Of a stretch of DNA of 64,000 nt, positions 10,393 through 19,731 are shown in pieces. The notes beneath the pieces are model-generated. The model did no database searches. It saw only the letters and a list, made by a program, of their open reading frames with translations, and was not told where the DNA came from. The stretch covers positions 743,501 to 807,500 of the forward strand of contig NZ_CP013910.1 of assembly GCF_001507665.1 (NCBI RefSeq). Reading direction: 5' to 3'. The position numbers and the translations under genes were made by a program. Numbering within the stretch: position 1 is the stretch's first letter; every line of letters starts with the position of its first letter. Source of the stretch: Deinococcus actinosclerus. GTDB lineage: Bacteria; Deinococcota; Deinococci; Deinococcales; Deinococcaceae.

Positions 10393-11121
10393 ATGAGCCT
10401 CTTTCAGCTGAACGGGAAACGCGCCCTAGTGACCGGCGGCAGCCGCGGCATCGGGCTGGCCGCCGCGCACGATCTGATCCGCCTGGGCGCGCAGGTGACG
10501 CTCACCGCCCGCAGTGAGGACGCGCTGCGCCGCGCCGCCGACGCCATCGGCGCGCGCTGGGTCGTGGCGGACGTGAGCACCCCGGACGGCGTGCGGGCTG
10601 CCGTGGAGGCCGCTGGTCAGGTGGACATCCTGGTCAGCAACGCGGGCGGGCCGCCCCCCGCGCAGCCCAGCGCCGTCACGGAGGAGGGGTGGGCGCAGGG
10701 CTTCCAGACCACGTTCATGAGCACCGCGCGGCTGGCCACCGCGGTGCTGCCCGGCATGCGCGAGCGCCGCTGGGGCCGCATCATCGCCGTGACCAGCCTG
10801 ACCGTGGGCCGCCCCGCGCTGAACCTGCCGGTCAGCAACGCCATGCGCGCCGCCGTCACGAACCACCTGCGGACCCTGGCGCTGGAAGTCGCCGCGGACG
10901 GCGTGACCTGCAACACGGTCGCGCCCGGGTACACCGCCACCGAACGCCTGAACGCCCTGCACGCCGACCCGGCCGACGCCGAACGTCTGAAGGCCCGCAT
11001 TCCCGCGCGCCGCTTCGGCGAACCGAACGAGGTGGGCGCCGCGGTCGCGTTCCTCGCCACGAACGAGGCGGCGTACATCACGGGTCAGGAGATCCTCGTG
11101 GACGGCGGCTGGAGCATCTGA
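10393..11121 (+). CDS. SDR-family protein, atypical beta-ketoacyl-ACP-reductase-like
   Basis: 242-residue short-chain dehydrogenase/reductase fold. The NAD(P) motif TGGSRGIG and SNAGG are present, and the C-terminal ITGQEILVDGGWSI is typical of FabG-like proteins. The catalytic Tyr-x-x-x-Lys is missing: where YxxSK is expected the sequence is PVSNAMRAAVTNH, while the Ser of the tetrad (VTSL) is kept. This matches the BKR-like SDR subgroup known to lack the standard tetrad, so reductase activity should not be assumed. TACCCT at 10381-10386 sits 6 bases before the ATG. The gene is divergent from mutS. Confidence 0.85.
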   Translation: MSLFQLNGKRALVTGGSRGIGLAAAHDLIRLGAQVTLTARSEDALRRAADAIGARWVVADVSTPDGVRAAVEAAGQVDILVSNAGGPPPAQPSAVTEEGWAQGFQTTFMSTARLATAVLPGMRERRWGRIIAVTSLTVGRPALNLPVSNAMRAAVTNHLRTLALEVAADGVTCNTVAPGYTATERLNALHADPADAERLKARIPARRFGEPNEVGAAVAFLATNEAAYITGQEILVDGGWSI

Positions 11122-11351
11122 AGCGGGTTGGTCAGAGGGGGAGAGGCCCGGGGCATCTGGACCGCGCCCGCCGGGGCACGCTGGGGGCCGCGCGGGGCCT
11201 TCACCGTCATTTGACCAAGCCCCATTAAGGTTTCATAGGTGAGCTGCCCCCCATCCGATTTGCCCCCGCTCGCATACCTTCAAGGTAAGACGGCCCCACA
11301 CCCCCTCACCTCACTCGATCCTGCCCGCGCGGGCAGTGCAAGGAGCAGAAC

Positions 11352-11582
11352 ATGAGCCTCGGACCCCTGGAAATCATCCTGATCATCGCCGTGATCGCCC
11401 TCATCTTCGGTGCCAAGAAACTCCCGGAACTCGGCAAGGGCCTCGGGCAGGGCATCAAGGAATTCAAGCGTGAAACCCACAAGGAACAGGCCGTGACCGA
11501 CGTGCCCTCGCGCCCGCTGGATCCCGTGACGCCTGCCACGCCCGTCACCCCGGTCAGCGAGCCCATCAGCGACCGCCGCTGA
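11352..11582 (+). CDS. tatA: Sec-independent translocase TatA
   Basis: Pore-forming subunit of the twin-arginine export system. 76 residues: N-terminal helix [27 protein letters not shown] with the [10 protein letters not shown] hinge, an amphipathic helix, then a Pro/Thr-rich tail. A strong ribosome-binding site AAGGAGC precedes the ATG. A possible promoter TTGACC lies at 11211-11216 but its -10 is weak. tatC follows after 20 bases. No tatB is present here, so this is a TatA-TatC pair. Confidence 0.93.
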   Translation: MSLGPLEIILIIAVIALIFGAKKLPELGKGLGQGIKEFKRETHKEQAVTDVPSRPLDPVTPATPVTPVSEPISDRR

Positions 11583-11602
11583 ATCCCGCAAAGGAGCGCG
11601 TC

Positions 11603-12388
11603 ATGTCCGCCACCCCACCCAAAGAGCTGAGCAGCGCCCCGCTGTTCGACCACCTGGACGAACTGCGCAAGCGGATCATCATCAGCGTGATCTTCCTGGC
11701 GGTCGGTATGGCCGTCGCCTTCCAGTACCGCGTCCAGCTGATCGAGTTCTTCAAGGAACCCCTCACCCACTCCGTGCTGTATCAGGCGGACAAGGTCAAG
11801 CTGGTCGCGCTGCAACTCACCGAGCAGCTCATGCTGAGCCTGAACATGTCCTTCTGGGCGGGGCTGGCGCTGGCGCTGCCGTTCATCCTGTGGCAGGTGT
11901 GGGCCTTCATCGCCCCGGGACTGTACGTCCACGAGCGGCGCTGGGCGCTGCCCTTCATCCTGGGTGCCGGCGTGGCCTTCCTGGGCGGCGCGCTCTTCGG
12001 GTACAAGATGGTCCTGCCCACCATGATTCCCTTCCTGGCGGACTTCATGGGCGGCACGGTCGAGGGGTACTTCAGCATCGGCTCGTACCTGGGCATGGTC
12101 ACCACCTTCCTGATCTCCTTCGGGCTGGCCTTCGAGATGCCCATCCTGGCGGTGATCCTCACCCGCATCGGGATCGTGAACCACACCATGCTGCGCGGCG
12201 GGTGGCGCATCGCGCTGGTCGTCATCATGATCGCCGCCGCCGTGATCACGCCCACGCCCGACCCCATGAACATGCTCCTCGTGGCCGCGCCCCTGTACGT
12301 CCTGTACGAACTCAGCGTGATCCTCTCGCGCGTGTTCCGCGTCGTGCCCCCCGAGGAGACCGAGACGCCCGCCCCGCTGGGCTTCTGA
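11603..12388 (+). CDS. tatC: Sec-independent translocase TatC
   Basis: Receptor subunit that binds twin-arginine signal peptides. 261 residues and six predicted membrane helices. Conserved features seen: LFDHLDELRKRII at the N-terminus, FIAPGLYVHERRW and FGLAFEMPILAVILTRIGI. Preceded by AAAGGAGCG. Forms an operon with tatA. The C-terminus (PEETETPAPLGF) is a short cytoplasmic tail. Confidence 0.95.
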   Translation: MSATPPKELSSAPLFDHLDELRKRIIISVIFLAVGMAVAFQYRVQLIEFFKEPLTHSVLYQADKVKLVALQLTEQLMLSLNMSFWAGLALALPFILWQVWAFIAPGLYVHERRWALPFILGAGVAFLGGALFGYKMVLPTMIPFLADFMGGTVEGYFSIGSYLGMVTTFLISFGLAFEMPILAVILTRIGIVNHTMLRGGWRIALVVIMIAAAVITPTPDPMNMLLVAAPLYVLYELSVILSRVFRVVPPEETETPAPLGF

Positions 12389-12471
12389 GCGTCCCCGCCT
12401 GCGCGCGGCCCCCTGCCTCCGGGCGGGCGGGCCGCGTTCCCGCTGCGGAGGCTCTACACTGCGGGTGACCT

Positions 12472-13392
<921 letters not shown>

Positions 13393-13406
13393 GTCACTGC
13401 CCCACG

Positions 13407-13442
13407 CTGGAGGGTGATCCCACTGCCGGGGTCACCCTCCAG
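13407..13442. terminator. Hairpin terminator after lgt
   Basis: Arms CTGGAGGGTGA (13407-13417) and TCACCCTCCAG (13432-13442) are perfectly complementary, and the stem can extend inward by several G-C pairs. It lies 15 bases after the lgt stop and before the glmU promoter. Confidence 0.7.
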
Positions 13443-13514
13443 TCCCGTATCGGGGCTCCTGCTGCGGCGGCTTCCCGGCGGCGCGGCGCGGCGGATTGGT
13501 ACAGTGGGCACGCT

Positions 13515-14960
13515 ATGACTGAACAGACCCGTCCGCTGGACGTCGTGATTCTCGCTGCCGGGCAGGGCACCCGCATGAAATCCAGCCTGCCCAAGGTGCT
13601 GCACCCCGTCGCGGGCCGCCCGATGGTCGCCTGGGCCGTGAAGACCGCCCGTGACCTGGGCGCCCGGAACGTGGTGGTGGTGACCGGCCACGGCGCCGAA
13701 AAAGTGGAGGCCGCCCTGGGTGAAGCGGACGTGATCTTCGCGCGGCAGGCCCAGCAGCTCGGCACGGGGCACGCGTTCATCCAGGGACTCGACGCCCTGA
13801 GTGACCATCAGGCGGACGTGCTCGTGCTGTACGGCGACACGCCCCTGCTGCGCGCCGACACCCTGACGGCCCTGCTGAGCGATCACCGCGCGCGGGGCGG
13901 GGCCTTCACGGTCCTGACCGGCGAGGTGCCGGACGCGACCGGGTACGGCCGGATCATCCGCGACGCCCAGGGCAACGTGGAACGCATCGTGGAGCAGAAG
14001 GACGCCACGCCCCAGGAACGCGACGTGCGGGAATTCAACAGCGGCGTGTACCTGATGGACGCCCGCGCGCGCGAGCTCTCGGCGCGCATCACGAACGACA
14101 ACGCCAGCGGCGAGTACTACCTCACCGACCTGCTGGGGCTGTACCGCGCCGAGGGGGCCGAGGTGCACGCCTTCAAACTCACCGATCCCAGCGAGGTCAT
14201 GGGCGCCAACGACCGCACCGGGCTGGCCGAGGCCGAGGGGATCATCCGCGCGCGCCTCACGCAGGAGCACATGCGCGCCGGCGTGACCATCCACCTGCCC
14301 GAGACGGTGTACATCGAGGACACCGTGCAGCTCGGCCGGGACGTGACCCTGGAACCCGGCGTGATCCTGCGCGGCCAGACCCGCGTGGCCGAGGGCGCCA
14401 CCATCGGCGCGTACAGCGTCATCACCGACAGCACCCTCCACGAGGGCGTGACGGTCAAGCCCCACAGCGTCCTGGAGGGCGCCGAGGTCGGCGCGGGCAG
14501 CGACGTGGGGCCGTTCGCGCGCCTGCGCCCCGGCACCGTCCTGGCAGGGGGCGTGCACATCGGGAACTTCGTGGAGACGAAAAACGCCCGGCTGGCCCAG
14601 GGCGTGAAGGCCGGGCACCTCGCGTACCTGGGCGACGTCGAGATCGGCGAGGAGACGAACGTCGGGGCGGGCACCATCGTCGCGAACTTCGACGGCGTGA
14701 ACAAGCACCGCTCCACCGTGGGCGCGGGCGTGTTCATCGGCAGCAACAGCACCCTGATCGCTCCGCGCGTTGTGGGCGACGCCGCCTTCATCGCGGCGGG
14801 CAGCGCCGTGCACGACGACGTGCCCGAGGGCGCCATGGCCGTCGCGCGCGGCAAGCAGCGCACCCTGGAGGGCTGGTCGAAACGCTACTGGGGTGGCCTG
14901 CGCGGGAAGGTGCAGGAGAAGCTGCCCTGGCTGGCCGGCTGGCTCGACCGCCAGGACTGA
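13515..14960 (+). CDS. glmU: Bifunctional GlmU: GlcN-1-P acetyltransferase / GlcNAc-1-P uridyltransferase
   Basis: Makes UDP-N-acetylglucosamine for cell wall synthesis. 481 residues. The N-terminal uridyltransferase domain starts with [20 protein letters not shown] (nucleotide-binding LAAGxGTRMxSxxPK) and has YGDTPLL. The C-terminal half is a left-handed beta-helix of hexapeptide repeats with [18 protein letters not shown] and [12 protein letters not shown]. The length fits the family. TACAGT at 13500-13505 is 9 bases before the ATG. Confidence 0.97.
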   Translation: MTEQTRPLDVVILAAGQGTRMKSSLPKVLHPVAGRPMVAWAVKTARDLGARNVVVVTGHGAEKVEAALGEADVIFARQAQQLGTGHAFIQGLDALSDHQADVLVLYGDTPLLRADTLTALLSDHRARGGAFTVLTGEVPDATGYGRIIRDAQGNVERIVEQKDATPQERDVREFNSGVYLMDARARELSARITNDNASGEYYLTDLLGLYRAEGAEVHAFKLTDPSEVMGANDRTGLAEAEGIIRARLTQEHMRAGVTIHLPETVYIEDTVQLGRDVTLEPGVILRGQTRVAEGATIGAYSVITDSTLHEGVTVKPHSVLEGAEVGAGSDVGPFARLRPGTVLAGGVHIGNFVETKNARLAQGVKAGHLAYLGDVEIGEETNVGAGTIVANFDGVNKHRSTVGAGVFIGSNSTLIAPRVVGDAAFIAAGSAVHDDVPEGAMAVARGKQRTLEGWSKRYWGGLRGKVQEKLPWLAGWLDRQD

Positions 14961-15062
14961 GCGGCGCTGCCCGGACGGTGCGCCGCAGAGGCCAGACCGC
15001 CGCCCGATTGACCGGCTCAGGTGTGAGCTCCGCGTCAGACGCGCGGCGGTACGCTGCCCCTC

Positions 15063-15851
15063 ATGATTGAGGTGCAGGGGTACACCAAGCGCTACGGGCG
15101 GCACGAGGCCGTCAGCAACCTGTCGTTCACGGTGCAGCCCGGCGCGGTGTTCGGCCTGCTGGGCAGCAACGGGGCGGGGAAGACCACCACCATCCGCGCG
15201 CTGGTCGGCCTGACCCGCCCCACGAGCGGCGCGGTGCGCGTGGCGGGCTTCGACGTGTGGCGCGACCCGGTGAAGGCCAAGGCGGCGTTCGGGTACATCC
15301 CGGACCGCCCGTACCTGTACGGCAAGCTGACCGCCCGCGAACTGCTGCGCTTCGTGGGGCAGCTGTATCAGGTCGGGGGGGCGGACACCGAGATCGACCG
15401 CTGGCTGGAGTTCTTCCGCCTGACCGACTTCGGCAATGAACTCATCGAGACGTACTCGCACGGCATGCGGCAGAAGGTGGCGATCATCGCCGCGCTGCTG
15501 CCCGACCCGCCCGTCCTGATCGTGGACGAACCCATGGTGGGTCTCGACCCGCACGCCGCGCGGCAGGTGCGGGACCTGTTCCGCTCGCACGCCGACCGGG
15601 GCCGCACCGTGCTGCTCACCACCCACTCGCTGCCCGTCGCGGAGGCCGTCTGCGACCGGCTGGTCGTGCTCGACCGCGGCAAGGTGCTCGGCGAGGGCAG
15701 CATGGACGACCTGCGCGCCCGCACCGGCACCGAGGCTGGCGGCGTGCACGGCGACAGCCTGGAACGCATCTTCTTCCGGCTGCTGGAGGACGAACTGGAG
15801 GAGGGGCGCCGCGCCCGCGAGGCCGCCGGAGTGCCCGGGGTGGGCGCTTGA
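15063..15851 (+). CDS. ABC transporter ATP-binding protein (ABC-2 type exporter)
   Basis: ATPase subunit of an exporter whose permease is the next gene. 262 residues with Walker A GSNGAGKTTT, Q-loop region FGYIPD, signature YSHGMRQKVAI (a drift from LSGGQ common in ABC-2 systems), Walker B VLIVDEPMVGLD and the switch His in LLTTHSLPVAEAV. TACGCT at 15050-15055 is 7 bases before the ATG. The stop overlaps the permease start. Substrate unknown. Confidence 0.92.
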   Translation: MIEVQGYTKRYGRHEAVSNLSFTVQPGAVFGLLGSNGAGKTTTIRALVGLTRPTSGAVRVAGFDVWRDPVKAKAAFGYIPDRPYLYGKLTARELLRFVGQLYQVGGADTEIDRWLEFFRLTDFGNELIETYSHGMRQKVAIIAALLPDPPVLIVDEPMVGLDPHAARQVRDLFRSHADRGRTVLLTTHSLPVAEAVCDRLVVLDRGKVLGEGSMDDLRARTGTEAGGVHGDSLERIFFRLLEDELEEGRRAREAAGVPGVGA

Positions 15852-17539
15852 CCGTCACGCCCGCCCCCCGCCCCACCGGGACGGCCCAGCCCAGCCTGAG
15901 CGGCCTGAAACTCCGCGCGCTGGCCCACACCGTCCGCCGGGCCCCGAAGTGGGGCTACGCGCTCGTGGGCACGCTGGCCCTGCTCCTCGTGGCCGGCGAG
16001 GTGGCCGGCACATGGAAGGCCCTGACCTTCCTGGGCCGCTTCGGCGACATCGGCCTGAACGTCTTTTCCCGCGTGCTGGAGATCGGCCTGATCACGCTGA
16101 GCAGCGGCGTGACCTTCAGCGCCACCACCGCCGCCATCAGCACGCTGTACCTCAGTGACGACCTGAACTTCCTCCTGACCCAGCCCATCCAGACGACCCG
16201 CGTGTTCGCCCTGAAGGTCACCGAGACGTTCCTGAACGCCGCGCTGGTCCCGGTGTTCCTGACCGTCCCGCTGCTCCTGACGGTCGCCGCGTACTTCCAC
16301 GCGCCCGTCTGGGCCTACCCGGTCATGCTGCTCACCGCGCTGCTGGTGTTCGCCGCGCCCGTGGGCCTCGGCGCGCTGCTCGCCGTGCTGCTCATGCGCG
16401 TCGCCCCGGTCGGCCGCGTCCGCGAGGTCAGCACCGGCCTGGGCGTGATCATCAGCGCCGCCCTCGTGTACGCCATCCGCGCCCTGCGGCCCGAGGTGCT
16501 CGTGCAGAAACTCCAGGACCCTGGCAAGGTCGAGGCCCTGCTGCGCGACTTCGCCGGACCCAGCAGCCCCCTCCTGCCGCCCTCCTGGGCCGCCCAGGGC
16601 ATCTGGCAGGCCGCGCACGGCCACCTCGCCGCGCCGCTGCTGCCGCTGCTGCTGCTCACCGCCACGCTGCTCCTGGGCGCGACTCTCCTCGCCGCGAAGG
16701 CCTACCAGGACGGCTGGGCCCGCGCGCTGGACTCCAGCACCCCCAGACTCGACCCGCGCCCCCGCCGCGCCGGGCCCACCGAACGCCTGCTGACCCGCCT
16801 GGGGCGCGGCGGCGCGCTCGCCAGCAAGGACCTGCGCGTCACGCTGCGCGACCCCACCCAGTGGAGCCAGCTGCTCGTGGTCGTGGCACTCGCCGGGGTG
16901 TACCTCGTGAGCGTCAAGGCCGTCCCCATCCCGGTGCCGCAGTTCCGGGGCATCCTCGGCTACATCCAGCTGGCCTTCCAGGGCTTCATCATCGCGGGCA
17001 TCGCCGTCCGCCTCGCGTTCCCCGCCGTCAGCACCGAGGCGCGCAGCTACTGGCTGCTGCGCACCGCGCCCATCCAGCCGCGCCAGATCGTCCTCAGCAA
17101 ATTCCTGGGGGTGCTGCCCGTCACCCTGACCGTGGGCCTCATCATGGGCCTCGCCAGCGCCGCCGCCATGAACCTCGGCCCCACCCTCTTCCTGCTCAGC
17201 GCCCTGGTCAGCGTCAGCAACGCCCTCGTGATCACCGCGCTCGGCGTGGGCCTCGGCGCCGCCGCCCCCAAATTCGACGCGGACAACCCCGCCGAGATCG
17301 GCGTCAGCCCCGGCGGCCTCGCCTTCATGGGCCTCAGCCTCGCCTACAGCGTGCTGTGCCTCCTCCTGCTCGCCCGCCCCGCCGCCGGCAGCGTCCTGCG
17401 GCCCGACCTGTTCCCCGGCTACAGCGCCCTGACCACCCTGGAAGGCATCCTCGGCCTGATCGGGCTGGTGGTCGCCACCGTCCTCGGTACCTGGCTCAGC
17501 CTCCGCAGCGGCTGGCAGCGACTGGACCTGCTGGAGTGA
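15848..17539 (+). CDS. ABC-2 type transporter permease
   Basis: Membrane partner of the preceding ATPase. 563 residues with roughly a dozen hydrophobic segments in two halves separated by a cytoplasmic region (about residues 295-335), like the large two-half ABC-2 permeases. The start is a TTG at 15848 in a TTGA overlap with the ATPase stop; there is no better in-frame start. The C-terminus ends LSLRSGWQRLDLLE. Substrate cannot be assigned. Confidence 0.85.
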   Translation: MTVTPAPRPTGTAQPSLSGLKLRALAHTVRRAPKWGYALVGTLALLLVAGEVAGTWKALTFLGRFGDIGLNVFSRVLEIGLITLSSGVTFSATTAAISTLYLSDDLNFLLTQPIQTTRVFALKVTETFLNAALVPVFLTVPLLLTVAAYFHAPVWAYPVMLLTALLVFAAPVGLGALLAVLLMRVAPVGRVREVSTGLGVIISAALVYAIRALRPEVLVQKLQDPGKVEALLRDFAGPSSPLLPPSWAAQGIWQAAHGHLAAPLLPLLLLTATLLLGATLLAAKAYQDGWARALDSSTPRLDPRPRRAGPTERLLTRLGRGGALASKDLRVTLRDPTQWSQLLVVVALAGVYLVSVKAVPIPVPQFRGILGYIQLAFQGFIIAGIAVRLAFPAVSTEARSYWLLRTAPIQPRQIVLSKFLGVLPVTLTVGLIMGLASAAAMNLGPTLFLLSALVSVSNALVITALGVGLGAAAPKFDADNPAEIGVSPGGLAFMGLSLAYSVLCLLLLARPAAGSVLRPDLFPGYSALTTLEGILGLIGLVVATVLGTWLSLRSGWQRLDLLE

Positions 17540-17543
17540 AGGC

Positions 17544-17840
17544 TCAGGGCTGGTGGGCGGCGCCTGCGCCGATGACGGTGTGCCAGCGCCGCACTTCCCA
17601 GGTGCCGATCAGCCCGCCCAGCACGTATGGGTCGGTGCGGGCGAACTGTTCAGCGGCGTCCGGTTCGTCGCCCTGGAACAGGAGGGCGGCGCCGTCCACC
17701 GGGTCGGCCAGCGCGCCCCCCAGCAGCAACTCGCCCCGGTCGGCGGCGGCCTGCGCGTGCGCGAGGTGCGCGGCCCGCAGCGGTTCGCGCCGCGTGACGT
17801 AGTCGGGGACGAGGTCGCGGTACAGCAGCAGGAAGTGCAT
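17544..17840 (-). CDS. YciI-like protein
   Basis: 98-residue YCII-domain protein with a ferredoxin-like alpha/beta fold. The N-terminus MHFLLLYRDLVPDYVTRREP and the later RAAHLAHAQAA, LLGGALADP and FARTDPYV match the YciI pattern of a conserved His and Asp. Function in this family is mostly unknown. TACACT (plus-strand 17847-17852) is 6 bases before the ATG. Convergent with the ABC permease, leaving only a few bases between stops. Confidence 0.82.
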   Translation of the reverse strand: MHFLLLYRDLVPDYVTRREPLRAAHLAHAQAAADRGELLLGGALADPVDGAALLFQGDEPDAAEQFARTDPYVLGGLIGTWEVRRWHTVIGAGAAHQP

Positions 17841-17869
17841 GCGGGCAGTGTACCGGGGCTCCCAAAGGG

Positions 17870-17898
17870 GTGCGCCGCCCGGGGAGGGGGCGGCGCAC
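17870..17898 (-). terminator. GC hairpin terminator after the saccharopine-dehydrogenase-like gene
   Basis: Arms GTGCGCCGCCC (17870-17880) and GGGCGGCGCAC (17888-17898) are perfect, with a 7-base loop. It lies just 3' of the minus-strand gene ending at 17916 and before the YciI promoter. Confidence 0.6.
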
Positions 17899-17915
17899 GG
17901 TCCTGATGGGGTGGT

Positions 17916-19133
17916 TCAGTCCTTGACGAGTTCGATGTCGGCCAGTTCGCTGATGGGCAGGCCCCACTTGTTCATGGCGTCGAAGAAGGGATCGGGGTCG
18001 AGCTGCTCGACGTTCCAGACGCCGGGCTGCATCCACTCGCCCTGGAGCATCAGCATGGCGCCGATCATGGCGGGCACGCCGGTGGTGTAGCTGACGCCCT
18101 GCGCCTGCACCTCGCGGTAGCAGTCGGCGTGGTCCTTGACGTTGTACACGAAGTGCACCTTGGGCTGGCCGTCCTTGCCGATGCCCTTGGCCTGCACGCC
18201 GATGCAGGTCTGGCCGCTGTACCCGGCCGCCAGGGATTCGGGGGCGGGCAGCACGGCTTTCAGGAACTCGATCGGGGCGACCTTCATGCCGCGGAAGTCG
18301 ATGGGTTCGATCGAGGTCATGCCGATGCCCTCGAGGACGTTGAGGTGCTTGATGTACGCCTCGCCGAAGGTCATCCAGAAGCGGGCGCGCTTGATGGTGG
18401 GGAAGTGCTTGACGAGGGACTCGAGTTCCTCGTGGTACAGCACGTAGCTCTTGCGGGTGGCGACCTTGGGGTAGTAGATGTCCTGGCTGATTTCCAGGGG
18501 CTGGGTCTCGACCCACTGACCGTTTTCCCAGTAGCGGCCGTTGGCGGTGATCTCGCGGATGTTGATTTCCGGGTTGAAGTTGGTGGCGAACGCCTTGCCG
18601 TGGTTGCCGTTGTTGCAGTCCACGATGTCCAGGTAGTGGATTTCAGAGAAGTGGTGCTTGGCGTGGTGCGCGGTGAACGCCTGGGTGGCGCCGGGGTCGA
18701 AGCCGCAGCCGAGCAGCGCCATCAGGCCCTTCTCGCGGAAGCGGTCCTGGTAGGCCCACTGCCAGGAGTACTCGAACTTGGCGACGTCCTTGGGTTCGTA
18801 GTTGGCGGTGTCGAGGTAGTGCACGCCGGTTTCGAGGCAGGCGTCCATGATGGTCAGGTCCTGGTAGGGAAGGGCCACGTTGATGACCATCTTCGGTCCG
18901 AAGTCGTTGATCAGCTTGACGAGTTCGGGGACGTTGTCGGCGTCGACGGTGGCGGTGGTGAACACGGCCTTGCTCTCGGGCATGTGCTCTTTGATCTCGG
19001 CGACGATCTTGTCGGCCTTGGCGACGGTGCGGGTGGCGATCAGCACTTCGGTGAAGACCTGATCGTTCTGGGCGCACTTCTTGGCGACGACGTTGGCGAC
19101 GCCGCCCGCTCCGATGATGATGACCTTGCTCAT
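17916..19133 (-). CDS. Saccharopine-dehydrogenase-family protein, probable carboxynorspermidine synthase
   Basis: 405-residue NAD(P)-dependent enzyme. The N-terminal Rossmann motif is KVIIIGAGGVANVVAKKCAQ; INVALPYQDLTIMDACLETG and LLGCGFDPGATQAF are strongly conserved in the carboxynorspermidine synthase/Lys9 group. That enzyme condenses aspartate semialdehyde with a diamine to make carboxy(nor)spermidine for polyamine synthesis. The decarboxylase partner (NspC) is not nearby, so the role is inferred from family. TACACT (plus-strand 19141-19146) is 7 bases before the ATG. Codon usage contains fewer GC-extreme codons than many neighbours, as expected for a highly expressed gene. Confidence 0.85.
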   Translation of the reverse strand: MSKVIIIGAGGVANVVAKKCAQNDQVFTEVLIATRTVAKADKIVAEIKEHMPESKAVFTTATVDADNVPELVKLINDFGPKMVINVALPYQDLTIMDACLETGVHYLDTANYEPKDVAKFEYSWQWAYQDRFREKGLMALLGCGFDPGATQAFTAHHAKHHFSEIHYLDIVDCNNGNHGKAFATNFNPEINIREITANGRYWENGQWVETQPLEISQDIYYPKVATRKSYVLYHEELESLVKHFPTIKRARFWMTFGEAYIKHLNVLEGIGMTSIEPIDFRGMKVAPIEFLKAVLPAPESLAAGYSGQTCIGVQAKGIGKDGQPKVHFVYNVKDHADCYREVQAQGVSYTTGVPAMIGAMLMLQGEWMQPGVWNVEQLDPDPFFDAMNKWGLPISELADIELVKD

Positions 19134-19177
19134 GGGGGTCAGTGTACCCTGCCTGCCCGCGGCGCTAGGGTGGGGGG

Positions 19178-19606
19178 GTGAGTCCGCGTCCCCGCCCGCC
19201 TGCCAAGTCGTCTGCCGTCCCGAAGGCCCCGCCGGGGCCGGGTCAGGGAGGGCCGGGGCTCAGAGGCGCGGGCGAGCTGCGCGAGGTGACGCCGGAGATG
19301 CGCGCGCGCAGCCTGCGGACCTTCGTGACGGTGCTGGTGGTGTTCTTCGCGCTGGTGGGCGTGGTGGTGGCGACGCTGGCGGTGCAGGGGCGCGGCGTAC
19401 GGGACTACGCGGCGCGGGTGGCTGGGGCGGCGCTGGCGGCGAAACCGTCGCCGAACGTGGGCTTTACCCGCCCGTGCGGCGAGGTGGTGCCGGGGCCGCT
19501 GCCGGCGCAGGCGCAGTCGTGCGAGGTCAGTGTGGACGGTGGGGCCGTGCGGGTGACCGTGCAGGTGCAGGGCGGCCGGGCGTACGTGATCGAGCGCGGT
19601 CCGTGA
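19178..19606 (+). CDS. Hypothetical membrane-anchored protein
   Basis: 142 residues, not recognised. A Pro-rich cytoplasmic N-terminus (about 45 residues) is followed by one membrane helix (TFVTVLVVFFALVGVVVATL) and an exported domain with two Cys (TRPCGEVV, AQSCEVSV) that could pair. The GTG start at 19178 has TAGGGT at 19166-19171 six bases upstream. Divergent from the saccharopine-dehydrogenase-like gene with 44 bases between starts. Confidence 0.65.
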   Translation: MSPRPRPPAKSSAVPKAPPGPGQGGPGLRGAGELREVTPEMRARSLRTFVTVLVVFFALVGVVVATLAVQGRGVRDYAARVAGAALAAKPSPNVGFTRPCGEVVPGPLPAQAQSCEVSVDGGAVRVTVQVQGGRAYVIERGP

Positions 19607-19653
19607 ACGAGGCGTGAGACCGGCCTTCATGGAAGCCTGACGCCACCCTCACT

Positions 19654-19676
19654 TTATTGAGAAGCATTCCTATTAA
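19654..19676 (+). promoter_or_regulatory. Possible Fur/PerR-type operator upstream of catalase
   Basis: The A/T-rich stretch ATTGAGAAGCATTCCTATT (19656-19674) is an imperfect dyad (TTGAGAA and its near-complement) and stands out in GC-rich surroundings. It resembles Fur-family boxes of the TGAGAAT-N-ATTCTCA kind. It is 56 bases before the catalase ATG. Weak evidence from sequence shape only. Confidence 0.35.
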
Positions 19677-19731
19677 GGTTGGGGTGTCCGATTCCGCCCC
19701 TTCCCCTCACTGCCCCCTTCAGGAGTGCGCC

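Noticed and set aside
7611..10517. 968-codon plus-strand frame across mutS
   Set aside because: Gln/Arg/His-rich shadow; mutS motifs are in the minus strand and the frame runs into the SDR gene.
11211..11240. tatA promoter from TTGACC
   Set aside because: No matching -10 at 16-18 bases (CATAGG or ATAGGT only), so not listed as a feature.
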